Shown here: one piece after another, positions 8,098 through 14,677 of the stretch | Numbering within the stretch: the stretch's first letter is position 1 | How the letters are laid out: the number at the start of each line of letters is the position of its first letter | DNA from: JBICHM01 sp043101835 | Lineage (GTDB): Bacteria > Planctomycetota > Phycisphaerae > Phycisphaerales > UBA1924 | DNA: 20,312 bases | Assembly: GCA_043101835.1 (NCBI GenBank) | Contig: JBICHM010000019.1 | Coordinates: 1 to 20,312 of the forward strand | Direction of reading: 5' to 3' | The notes under the pieces: model-generated | The model's database searches: none | Told to the model about the DNA's origin: nothing | Seen by the model: only the letters and a program-made list of their open reading frames with translations | Made by a program: the position numbers and the translations under genes

Positions 8098-8307
8098 ATG
8101 ACCAACCGCGACCGCCATGAAGTCGAGCCCAAGCGCGTCGAGCAGGCCGCCCAGACCTGCCGCGTCTGCGCGGCGCCCTGTCCGCCCGCGGGCGCGCCCT
8201 TCTGCTCCGACCGCTGCCGCCTCGCCGACCTCAACAAGTGGTTCCGCGGCGACTACAAGATCTCCCGCGACATGAAGCCGGAAGACTTCGACGAGCTAGA
8301 GTCGTAG
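8098..8307 (+). CDS. yacG: Zinc-binding DNA gyrase inhibitor YacG
   Basis: A 69-residue protein matching the small YacG family. In E. coli YacG binds GyrB and inhibits gyrase. Zinc ligands are C21 and C24 (CRVC) and C36 and C40 (CSDRC), followed by the family signature RLADLNKW (41-48) and GDYKI (51-55). The linker between the cysteine pairs contains an extra C28. The N-terminal 20 residues are charged and not conserved. It starts 9 nt after the tsaE stop and is the last gene of the probable waaA-thiL-tsaE-yacG operon. A hairpin repeat begins 16 nt after its stop and may end the transcript. Confidence 0.93.
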   Translation: MTNRDRHEVEPKRVEQAAQTCRVCAAPCPPAGAPFCSDRCRLADLNKWFRGDYKISRDMKPEDFDELES

Positions 8308-8323
8308 TCAGCGCCCCTCCCAC

Positions 8324-8362
8324 GGGTGCCACGCATTGCCCGAAGGGCAACGCGTGCAGTTG
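8324..8362 (+). repeat. GTGCCAC-headed hairpin repeat, copy A
   Basis: A 39-bp unit identical to copy B at 11217-11255; its first 33 bp also equal copy C read on the other strand. It opens with GGGTGCCAC and folds into a hairpin with outer stem CACGC/GCGTG, one A-C mismatch, inner stem TTGCCC/GGGCAA and a GAA loop. It starts 16 nt after the yacG stop, read in the direction of that gene. There is no T-run after it, so it would be an atypical terminator. Confidence 0.9.
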
Positions 8363-8402
8363 AGCGCCCAATGCTCGGACCCCAGGCGATCTGACCAAGG
8401 TT

Positions 8403-8443
8403 GTGTGCCAGTGCTCGCCGCCGCTCTGGGCGGCGCAGCAGTG
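8403..8443 (+). repeat. GTGCCA(C/G)-headed hairpin repeat, second subtype, left copy
   Basis: A 41-bp unit that matches the copy at 8831-8871 on the opposite strand at 38 of 41 positions. It begins GTGTGCCAGTGCT and contains an inner stem CGCCGCC-type arm around CGCTCTGGG. Its outer stem carries one mismatch that the right copy lacks. Together the two copies form an inverted pair enclosing a small reading frame. Confidence 0.85.
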
Positions 8444-8482
8444 CGCTCAGCGATGCGGGCCCTCGGGAGCGTGGCCACCTCG

Positions 8483-8788
8483 TTACCCCGCTCCTGCGAG
8501 GCGAGCCAGCGGAGTCACAACGACGGCCGCAAAGAGGCCGAAGCAGACGAGCGACCAGCAAAGCAGTTGCAGGGCCCCGGTTCGTCGCCCGCCGCGCCAG
8601 AGCACCCGAACGCAACGCCCAGCGATCGCGGCGCCGATCAGGAGTACCAGGGCCGCCACAATGAGCGGTAGATTCCCGCCCGGAAGTGCAATGACGAGCC
8701 AAAGGAGCGCAGCGATCGGCGTGACCAGCGCCGTCACGCCACCCGTCAGGTGTGCCCGATCAAGAACCGCCTCATTGTCAGCACCCAT
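8483..8788 (-). CDS. Small hypothetical membrane protein, three predicted helices
   Basis: The frame gives 101 residues from the ATG at 8788. I do not recognise a family. Three hydrophobic spans are visible, at about 17-36 (through ALLWLVIALPGG), 38-57 (LPLIVAALVLLIGAAIAG) and 71-94 (LQLLCWSLVCFGLFAAVVV), with a basic loop RVLWRGGRR (61-69) between the second and third; this fits a small integral membrane protein. There is no good ribosome binding site, and a longer in-frame start at 8962 would run through the right hairpin repeat and the end of the Fur-like gene, so it is rejected. The hydrophobic pattern argues for a real gene, but its short length and the lack of recognised homologues keep confidence moderate. 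It is bracketed by inverted 41-bp hairpin repeats. Confidence 0.5.
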   Translation of the reverse strand: MGADNEAVLDRAHLTGGVTALVTPIAALLWLVIALPGGNLPLIVAALVLLIGAAIAGRCVRVLWRGGRRTGALQLLCWSLVCFGLFAAVVVTPLARLAGAG

Positions 8789-8830
8789 GCCGAATGATCC
8801 GCCGCAGTGGGGGTGTATGTTCCACCCTGC

Positions 8831-8871
8831 ACCGCTGCGCCGCCCAGAGCGGCGGCGAGCGGTGGCACACG
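8831..8871 (-). repeat. GTGCCAC-headed hairpin repeat, second subtype, right copy
   Basis: The inverted partner of 8403-8443. Read on the minus strand it begins GTGTGCCACCGCT. The outer stem CACCGCT/AGCGGTG is perfect (7 bp) and an inner CGCCGCC/GGCGGCG stem encloses CAGAGC. One of the three differences from the left copy is paired with a second so that a C-G pair becomes T-A, which keeps the stem. On the minus strand it begins 27 nt after the stop of the Fur-like gene. Confidence 0.85.
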
Positions 8872-8898
8872 AATGCCCCGACAGCGAAGGCGCCCCGC

Positions 8899-9387
8899 CT
8901 ACTTCTCCCGCCCAAACACCTGCAACCGCCACCCCTCCAGCTCCAGCCCGCGCTCCCTGCACAACCGCTCCGCGATCGCCTTCAGCTCCGGCGCCTCCAC
9001 CGTCTCGATCGCGTTCGTATCGACACGGATCAGGAGGTCCCGCGGGCGCTTGCCGTAGGCGAGCACATAGGTCGCCTGCTCCGCGTTGATCGGCGCCTGC
9101 TGGATGATGCCCGTGTCCTGCAGGAGCTTGAGCGTGCGGTAGATCGTCGCCTTGCTCACGCGGAAGTTCGCGCGCTTCAGCTCGTCCTGCAGGCGGTCGG
9201 CCTCGAAGACATCGTCGATCTGAATGATCGTCTCGAGGATCTGCGCCCGCTCCGGCGTGTACTTCTGCCCCTCATCGCGCAGGCGCCGCCGGAAGATTGC
9301 GCACAAGGGCTCAGAGATCTGGATGTCCAGTTCCTCGAGATCGAGGTCGAGGTCGTCGTGCGCCGGGTTGGTCGGAGAGTCGGCCAT
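8899..9387 (-). CDS. Fur-fold transcriptional regulator lacking the metal-binding residues
   Basis: From the ATG at 9387 the protein has 162 residues, with an acidic N-terminal extension. The winged-helix part is typical of Fur/PerR/Zur: KYTPERAQILETI (42-54), then the recognition helix region RVSKATIYRTLKLLQDTGII (76-95). The C-terminal half does not keep the family's ligands. Where Fur proteins have an HHHDH-type cluster and CxxC, this one reads YGKRPRDLLIRVDTNAIE (111-128). The only histidine in the protein is H10 and the only cysteines are C29 and C143. It may therefore regulate without metal or sense something else. An upstream in-frame start (9477) would overlap polX. It begins 32 nt after the polX stop and probably shares that transcript. 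Confidence 0.85.
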   Translation of the reverse strand: MADSPTNPAHDDLDLDLEELDIQISEPLCAIFRRRLRDEGQKYTPERAQILETIIQIDDVFEADRLQDELKRANFRVSKATIYRTLKLLQDTGIIQQAPINAEQATYVLAYGKRPRDLLIRVDTNAIETVEAPELKAIAERLCRERGLELEGWRLQVFGREK

Positions 9388-9419
9388 CGGCAAAGTGTAC
9401 CCGCCCCCGTCCCCGCGGC

Positions 9420-11192
9420 TCAGCGCTTCGCTTTGAGCCACTTGTGCAGTTTCGCCTTCGTCCAGGTGTTGACGCACCGCTCGCTCGTCAGCCAGCCTCG
9501 GCGCCCGGTCTGGACGCCGTAGGCGAGGTTGTCGAAATCGCTCGGCGCGTGCACATCGCAGTCGATGGCGATCAGCGCCCCGGCCTCGACCGCCGCGCGC
9601 ACATGGGTGTCGCGCAGGTCGAGTCGCATCCAGTGGGCGTTGATCTCGAGGGCGACATCGTGCTCGACCGCCGCCGCGATGACCTCGGCCATATCGGGGC
9701 TCATCCCCGCGCGCCGGTTGATCAGCCGCCCCGTCGGGTGCCCGATGATGTGCACCAGCGGATGCTCGATCGCGCGAATCAACCGCTTCGTCGCCTTGTC
9801 GGCGCTCTGCGACAGCCCCGAGTGTGGGCTTGCGACCACGACATCCAGCTCCGCGAGCAGTTCGTCCTCGTAGTCGAGCCGCCCGTCGGAGAGGATGTCC
9901 ACCTCGCTGCCGGTGAGGATCGCGATGCCCTTCGTCTTCTCGGCCGCCGCGCGGACCGCCTTGATGTGCTCGCGCAGCCGCTCCGGCGACAGCCCGTTCG
10001 CGATCGGCTGGCTCTGCGAGTGGTCCGTCACCGCGATCGTGTGGAACTTCCGCGCCTTCGCCTGCTCGGCGAGCTCCTCGATCGACATCGCCCCGTCCGA
10101 CGCCGTCGTGTGCGCGTGCAGCTCGCTGCGGATCGCCTCCACCGTCACGAGGTCCGGCGTCTCGTCGAGCTCCAGCTCGCCACGGTCCTCGCGCAGCTCC
10201 GGCGGGAGAAAGGGCAGGCCGAGGGCTTCGTAGATGTCGGCCTCCGTCTTCGCCGCGGCCGGCTTCACGCCCTTCGACTGCGGCGGCGCATCGCCCTTCG
10301 TCTCCTCCTCGAACAGCCCGTACTCGTTCAGCGTCATCTTCCGCTTGATGGCCCGCTCGCGAAGACGCACATTGTGCTGCTTCGACCCCGTGAAATAGAG
10401 CAGCCCCGCCCCGAAGCGGTCCCGCGGCACAAGCCGCAGATCCACCTGGATCGCCCGCGTCCTGCCGCTCGCATCCTCGGCCTTCAACCGCACCGATGAC
10501 TTCGTCTCCCCGCTGGCGAGCACCTCATCGACGCCTTCCATCGAGACGAACGCCTCGCGCAGCGCGTCTTCATCCGACCCGCAGGCGAGGATGTCGATGT
10601 CCCCGATCGTCTCGACGCCCCGCCGCAGCGATCCCGCCGCAACGATTTCCTTCGCGCCCTTCACCTTCCCCAGGCGCTCGACGATGCCCTTCGCGATCGG
10701 CCCCGCCGCGCCCAGCGGCGTCCGCTCCCCGCTCGACTCCGCAAACACGATCGACTTCTTGATGTTCTCGGCCGTCTTCTTCCCCATGCGGGGCACTTCG
10801 AGGATCGACCCGTCGTCGATCGCCTTCTTGAGGTCGGCCACGCTCTCGACGCCCAGCGTCTGCCACATCGCGCGCACGGTCTTCGGACCGAGCCCCGGGA
10901 TCTCCAGCACCCCGAGCAGCCCGGCGGGCACTTCCTTCTTCAGCTCCTCGAGCTCGCCGATCGTCCCCTCGGCCGCGAACTCACCGATCTTCTCGGCGAT
11001 CTTCTTGCCGATGCCGTCGATCTTCGTGAGCGCATCGAGATCCTGCGCGATCGGCTCGAGATCGGTCGTCATGTCCCCGATCGTCCGCGCCGCGCGCTCG
11101 TGCGCAATCGCGCGAAACTTGTCCGCGCCCGTCAACTCCAGCAACTGCGCGATCTGCTCGAACCGCGCCGCAATCTCATCGTTGAACGCCAT
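9420..11192 (-). CDS. polX: DNA polymerase/3'-5' exonuclease PolX
   Basis: A 590-residue bacterial family X polymerase with a PHP phosphoesterase domain, used in gap filling during base excision and end repair. Helix-hairpin-helix motifs lie at IDGIGKK (58-64), IPGLGPK (98-104) and VPRMGKK (133-139). The polymerase core has GSLRRG (187-192) followed by the catalytic pair D198 and D200 in GDID, with a third Asp at 251 (QVDLR). The PHP domain from about 355 shows H359 and H361 (ELHAHTTASDG), VTDHS (388-392), E430 (GSEVDI), H457 (SPHSG), H485 (IGHPTG) and DCDVH (544-548). The ATG at 11192 is chosen because a longer frame would be encoded by the hairpin repeat upstream. No clear ribosome binding site is visible. 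It sits between recG and the Fur-like gene. Confidence 0.95.
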   Translation of the reverse strand: MAFNDEIAARFEQIAQLLELTGADKFRAIAHERAARTIGDMTTDLEPIAQDLDALTKIDGIGKKIAEKIGEFAAEGTIGELEELKKEVPAGLLGVLEIPGLGPKTVRAMWQTLGVESVADLKKAIDDGSILEVPRMGKKTAENIKKSIVFAESSGERTPLGAAGPIAKGIVERLGKVKGAKEIVAAGSLRRGVETIGDIDILACGSDEDALREAFVSMEGVDEVLASGETKSSVRLKAEDASGRTRAIQVDLRLVPRDRFGAGLLYFTGSKQHNVRLRERAIKRKMTLNEYGLFEEETKGDAPPQSKGVKPAAAKTEADIYEALGLPFLPPELREDRGELELDETPDLVTVEAIRSELHAHTTASDGAMSIEELAEQAKARKFHTIAVTDHSQSQPIANGLSPERLREHIKAVRAAAEKTKGIAILTGSEVDILSDGRLDYEDELLAELDVVVASPHSGLSQSADKATKRLIRAIEHPLVHIIGHPTGRLINRRAGMSPDMAEVIAAAVEHDVALEINAHWMRLDLRDTHVRAAVEAGALIAIDCDVHAPSDFDNLAYGVQTGRRGWLTSERCVNTWTKAKLHKWLKAKR

Positions 11193-11216
11193 GCGCGCGA
11201 TGATACGCCGAAGCCC

Positions 11217-11255
11217 GGGTGCCACGCATTGCCCGAAGGGCAACGCGTGCAGTTG
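11217..11255 (+). repeat. GTGCCAC-headed hairpin repeat, copy B
   Basis: Identical over 39 bp to copy A at 8324-8362. It lies in the recG-polX gap, 24 nt before the polX ATG, and reads opposite to both genes. With copy C it forms an inverted pair (33 bp arms, 88 nt between) that could make either two local hairpins or one long stem in a recG-polX transcript. Confidence 0.92.
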
Positions 11256-11337
11256 GATGACGATTCGGGCTCCGGGGCAGAAAGCCAGACGCGGGCGGCC
11301 AAGCCACGCGTGGTGTCGAGAGGCGAATACACCTCAC

Positions 11338-11370
11338 CACGCGTTGCCCTTCGGGCAATGCGTGGCACCC
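11338..11370 (-). repeat. GTGCCAC-headed hairpin repeat, copy C
   Basis: A 33-bp unit that on the minus strand is identical to the first 33 bp of copies A and B; the CAGTTG that follows A and B is absent. It begins 15 nt after the recG stop, read in the direction of recG. A shorter inverted pair, ACGCGTGGTG at 11306-11315 and CACCACGCGT at 11335-11344, overlaps its distal end, and the former contains the palindrome CCACGCGTGG (11304-11313). Confidence 0.92.
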
Positions 11371-11385
11371 GAACCAACACTCCCC

Positions 11386-13500
11386 TCACGCCACATCCGC
11401 CAAACCCAACTCCTCCCCGTGCGCCTTCATCAGGCGCCGGCGCAGCAGCGCCTCCTCCGCCTCGGACAGCGCCGGCGACGCCCCGATCCACGCCGTCGCG
11501 TCGCGACGCGCCAGCAGCAGCAGTTCCAGATCCCCCGGCAGCGTCGCCACCCGGAACGGCGCGGCGCCCGACTGCCGCGCGCCCACCACCTCGCCCGGCC
11601 CGCGGATCTCCAGGTCCTTCTCCGCAAGATCGAACCCGTCCGTCGCCCCCTCGATCGCCGCGAGACGCGCCTCGGCGTCCGGCGTCGTCGCCTCCGCCAG
11701 CAGGATGCACTCGCCCGGCTTCCCGCCGCGCCCGACGCGCCCCCGCAGCTGGTGCAGCTGCGCAAGCCCGAAGCGCTCCGCGTGCTCGACGATCATCAAG
11801 GTCGCATTCGGCACATCGACACCGACCTCGATCACCGTCGTCGCCACCAGACAGTCGATCAGCCCCGCGCGGAACCGCTCCATCACCTGCGCCCGCTCCT
11901 GGCGCGCCATGCGACCGTGCAGCGCCGCGATGCGCTTCCCCGAAAGCGCCCCGGTCTCCAGCCGCTCCTGCACCGCGCGCAGGCTGCGCAGGCCCTGCTC
12001 CTCGCCCCCGTCGATCGTCGGCGCCACCACATACACCTGCTCGCCCCGCTCGATCGCGACCCGCGCCTCGGCGTCCGCCGCCTCCGTCGCGTCCATCGCC
12101 AGCACGCGCGTCAGCACCGGCTTCCGCCCCGGCGGCATGCCGCGGATCACCGAGATGTCCAGATCCCCGAACACCGTCATCGACAGCGTCCGCGGGATCG
12201 GCGTTGCCGTCATCACCAGCACATGCGGCGTCGATGCGTCGTCCCCCGCCTTCTCCCGCAACGCCGCGCGCTGATGCACGCCGAATCGGTGCTGCTCGTC
12301 GATCACCGCCACCGCGAGATCGTCAAACGCCACCTGCTCGGTGAGCAGCGCATGCGTGCCGATCACCAGCCCGCTCTCGCCCGACGCCAAACGCGCCCGC
12401 GCCGCGTCGCGCTCGGCAGGGGGGAGCGACCCCGTCAGCAGTTCCACGCGCACCTTCGACCCCTCGAGCAGCGACGAGATCCCCAGATAATGCTGCTCGG
12501 CGAGGATCTCCGTCGGCGCCATCAACGCCGCCTGCTTCCGATCCGCCGCGGCCATCAGCATCGCGTACAGCGCGACCACCGTCTTGCCCGACCCCACATC
12601 GCCCTGGATCAGCCGGTTCGCTGGCTCGGTGTGCTGCAGATCGGCGACGACATCCGCGATCGACGCGTCCTGCCCCTCGGTGAACGCGAAGGGGAACAAC
12701 CGCCGGATGTGCTCGTCGATCGCGTCCGTCCACCGCAGCGCCGGCGCATGGAACACCGCCCGGTGCTGCGCCCGCTTCATCCGCAGCGCCAGCTGCAGCA
12801 GCAGGAACTCGTCGTACGCCAGGCGCCGGCGCGCGATGCGCGTCTCCTCCTCGCTCGCCGGCTTGTGCATCATCCGGTACGCCTCGGCGAGGCTGGGCAT
12901 GCCGCGCTCAGCGCGGTACGCCTCGGGCAGGTGGTCCTCGATCAGCGGCAGCGCGCTCTCGAGCACCGCCTGCACCGCCTCCTCGATCGCCGCGGAGTTG
13001 AGCTCCTCCGTCGCTGGGTACACCGGGCGCAGGCGCGCCTCGGTGCGCGATGCGTCCTCCACCTCGTCGAGCAGCACCTCGTACGCCGGGTTCGCCAGCT
13101 GCAGGTAGTGCTTGAACTCCCGCGCCGGCCCCTTCACGAGCACGCGCGTGCCCGGCACGAGCTTCTTCGAGAGGTACGGCTGGTTGAAGAAGACCAGGTA
13201 CAGCTCGCCCGTGCCGTCGCTCAGGATCGCCTCGAACCGCTGGCGCGGCCGGCGTCCCTGCACGCGCGTCGAGGCGATCTCGCCGCGCGCGGTCACCACT
13301 TCGCCCGCGCGCAAGTCCGCGATCGACGCCTCCGCCGCCTCAAACGAGTGACGCGACGGCAGGTAATGCACGAGGTGCGCGACGCTCGGGATCCCCAGCC
13401 GGCGCAGCGCCTCGCCGCGGCGCGGACCCACGCCGGGCACATCCTCGATTGGGCTCGTCAGGCGCAGTGGGGGGGCGTCAGGCACAGGCACACGATACAC
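11386..13500 (-). CDS. recG: ATP-dependent DNA helicase RecG
   Basis: A 704-residue superfamily 2 helicase that remodels stalled replication forks and branch-migrates Holliday junctions. The N-terminal wedge region includes the HhH-like VPGVGPRRGEALRRLGI (21-37) and an OB-fold (about 65-145). The helicase core has Walker A GDVGSGKT (300-307), APTEILAEQHY (328-338), GTHALL (381-386), Walker B DEQHRFGV (401-408), motif III TATPIPRT (431-438), LHGRM (527-531), ATTVIEVGVDVPNA (553-566) and QLHQLRGRVGRG (581-592). The length is normal. The start is one of three GTG codons (13500, 13491, 13485) within 16 nt; none has a clear ribosome binding site and the first is used here. The gene starts 15 nt after the DUF89 stop and is probably co-transcribed with it and with polX. 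Confidence 0.96.
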   Translation of the reverse strand: MYRVPVPDAPPLRLTSPIEDVPGVGPRRGEALRRLGIPSVAHLVHYLPSRHSFEAAEASIADLRAGEVVTARGEIASTRVQGRRPRQRFEAILSDGTGELYLVFFNQPYLSKKLVPGTRVLVKGPAREFKHYLQLANPAYEVLLDEVEDASRTEARLRPVYPATEELNSAAIEEAVQAVLESALPLIEDHLPEAYRAERGMPSLAEAYRMMHKPASEEETRIARRRLAYDEFLLLQLALRMKRAQHRAVFHAPALRWTDAIDEHIRRLFPFAFTEGQDASIADVVADLQHTEPANRLIQGDVGSGKTVVALYAMLMAAADRKQAALMAPTEILAEQHYLGISSLLEGSKVRVELLTGSLPPAERDAARARLASGESGLVIGTHALLTEQVAFDDLAVAVIDEQHRFGVHQRAALREKAGDDASTPHVLVMTATPIPRTLSMTVFGDLDISVIRGMPPGRKPVLTRVLAMDATEAADAEARVAIERGEQVYVVAPTIDGGEEQGLRSLRAVQERLETGALSGKRIAALHGRMARQERAQVMERFRAGLIDCLVATTVIEVGVDVPNATLMIVEHAERFGLAQLHQLRGRVGRGGKPGECILLAEATTPDAEARLAAIEGATDGFDLAEKDLEIRGPGEVVGARQSGAAPFRVATLPGDLELLLLARRDATAWIGASPALSEAEEALLRRRLMKAHGEELGLADVA

Positions 13501-13515
13501 CCGAACGGCACCCGA

Positions 13516-14556
13516 TCATATCCCCGCCGGGGGTGAATCCGGCCCCGTCACGCGGCACACACAGTCATACACCCGCCCCCCGTGGTGCCCCGCCACCTTC
13601 TCGTCCTTGATGATCGCCAGGCGCCAGCACGGGCAGGTGAACCGCGCCGTCCAGTTGCTCTCGAGCGCCCGGCCCATCCCCTCGAGGATCACGAGGTCCG
13701 CCCCCTCTGCGGCGTCGCACAGATCGGACGAGACCTTCGACAGATCGATCAGCGGCGCCGCGCTGCCGGAACTGACCACCCGCAGCCGCCCCGCGCGCCG
13801 CGCATCCTCGAACACGCCCGCCCGATCGAGCAGGTCGTCGAGCTCGGTCGCCGTGATGTCGTTCAGGCTCGGCCGCTCGTTCGCCGCGAGCACCACCGCG
13901 GCGCCTGCCCGCAGCAGCTCCCGCGCCAGCGGCAGCATCCCCAGCGTCACATCGCCCCCGGCGTTGTCGACGAAGACCACCGCCTTGCGCGCGCCGAAGC
14001 CCGCGGCCTCCACATCGTCGTAGAACCACGGGCGCGGGCGCACCTCCGCGAGGCACGCGTGGAAGGGCGTCGCACCGGCGCGCTCGAAGCGGTCCGCCGT
14101 CGCCTGGGCGCCGAGGTCGAAGAGGTTTCCCGCGAAAACGCCCCGGAAGAGCTCGACCCGCCGGGCCGCGTCGTCGAGCGCATCGAGGGCCGCGAGGCGC
14201 TCGGGCAACAGGCGCAACGCGGCCTCGTTCTCCGCCCGCTTCTGTGCGCGGCAGGCGTCCTCAATCCCCGCCTCCCGCAGCGCCCCGTCGCGCAGCTCAT
14301 CGAGACGCAGGATGTCGAGCCGATCCCCGAGCGCGCGAGGATCTCGCTCGAGGGTATCGAGGAACCCGTGCACGCTCCGGCGCGCCCGGTCGATCTGCGC
14401 CGGCGCGTACCCGCTGGCGGCGCTCAGGCGCGCCATCGTCTCGAAGTGCGTGCGGAAGAACAACAGCCACGTTGCCCGCCCCGCATCGTCGCGCAGGAGA
14501 TCCCAATCGCACGCGCGGTACGAGCCGGGGTCGGCAAGCAGCGGGAAGGGGGGCAT
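13516..14556 (-). CDS. DUF89 / ARMT1-like damage-control phosphatase family protein
   Basis: A 346-residue protein matching the metal-dependent DUF89 family, in particular the form fused to pantothenate kinase in eukaryotic PANK4. Some members hydrolyse damaged or surplus phosphometabolites such as 4'-phosphopantetheine derivatives and sugar phosphates. Recognisable segments are the N-terminal helical part with RATWLLFFRTHF (27-38), GVFAGNLFDLGA (139-150), the metal-site motif VVFVDNAGGDVTLG (193-206, D197 and N198), LAANERPSLND (223-233), VVSSGSAAPLIDLSKVS (260-276), ILEGMGRALESN (290-301) and IIKDEKVA (315-322). It stands alone here, not fused to a kinase. It lies immediately upstream of recG (15-nt gap); whether the two are functionally linked is unknown. 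Its substrate cannot be read from the sequence. Confidence 0.85.
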   Translation of the reverse strand: MPPFPLLADPGSYRACDWDLLRDDAGRATWLLFFRTHFETMARLSAASGYAPAQIDRARRSVHGFLDTLERDPRALGDRLDILRLDELRDGALREAGIEDACRAQKRAENEAALRLLPERLAALDALDDAARRVELFRGVFAGNLFDLGAQATADRFERAGATPFHACLAEVRPRPWFYDDVEAAGFGARKAVVFVDNAGGDVTLGMLPLARELLRAGAAVVLAANERPSLNDITATELDDLLDRAGVFEDARRAGRLRVVSSGSAAPLIDLSKVSSDLCDAAEGADLVILEGMGRALESNWTARFTCPCWRLAIIKDEKVAGHHGGRVYDCVCRVTGPDSPPAGI

Positions 14557-14580
14557 TGCGGTGCAAACGTCTCAAACTGG

Positions 14581-14619
14581 AAACGAAACCACCGCGCACC
14601 GGCGGGCGCCGGTGTGCGG
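14581..14619 (-). terminator. Rho-independent terminator after the OmpA-type lipoprotein gene
   Basis: Arms at 14592-14604 and 14607-14619 pair over 13 bp with a single G-T wobble, giving a very stable GC-rich hairpin. On the minus strand it is followed by TGGTTTCGTTTCC, which is T-rich for this genome. It lies 58 nt after the stop of the lipoprotein gene and before the DUF89 start, so it separates two minus-strand units. Confidence 0.7.
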
Positions 14620-14677
14620 GGGCTTCGATTCCTGCAGCGATCCGCGCCGTGGCCGAGGCCGGCGACGCGAAGGAGCG

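Noticed and set aside
10591..13536. A 981-codon plus-strand open frame opposite polX and recG
   Set aside because: It is Arg/His/Pro-rich, matches no family, and mirrors two clear genes; high GC leaves few stops on the opposite strand.
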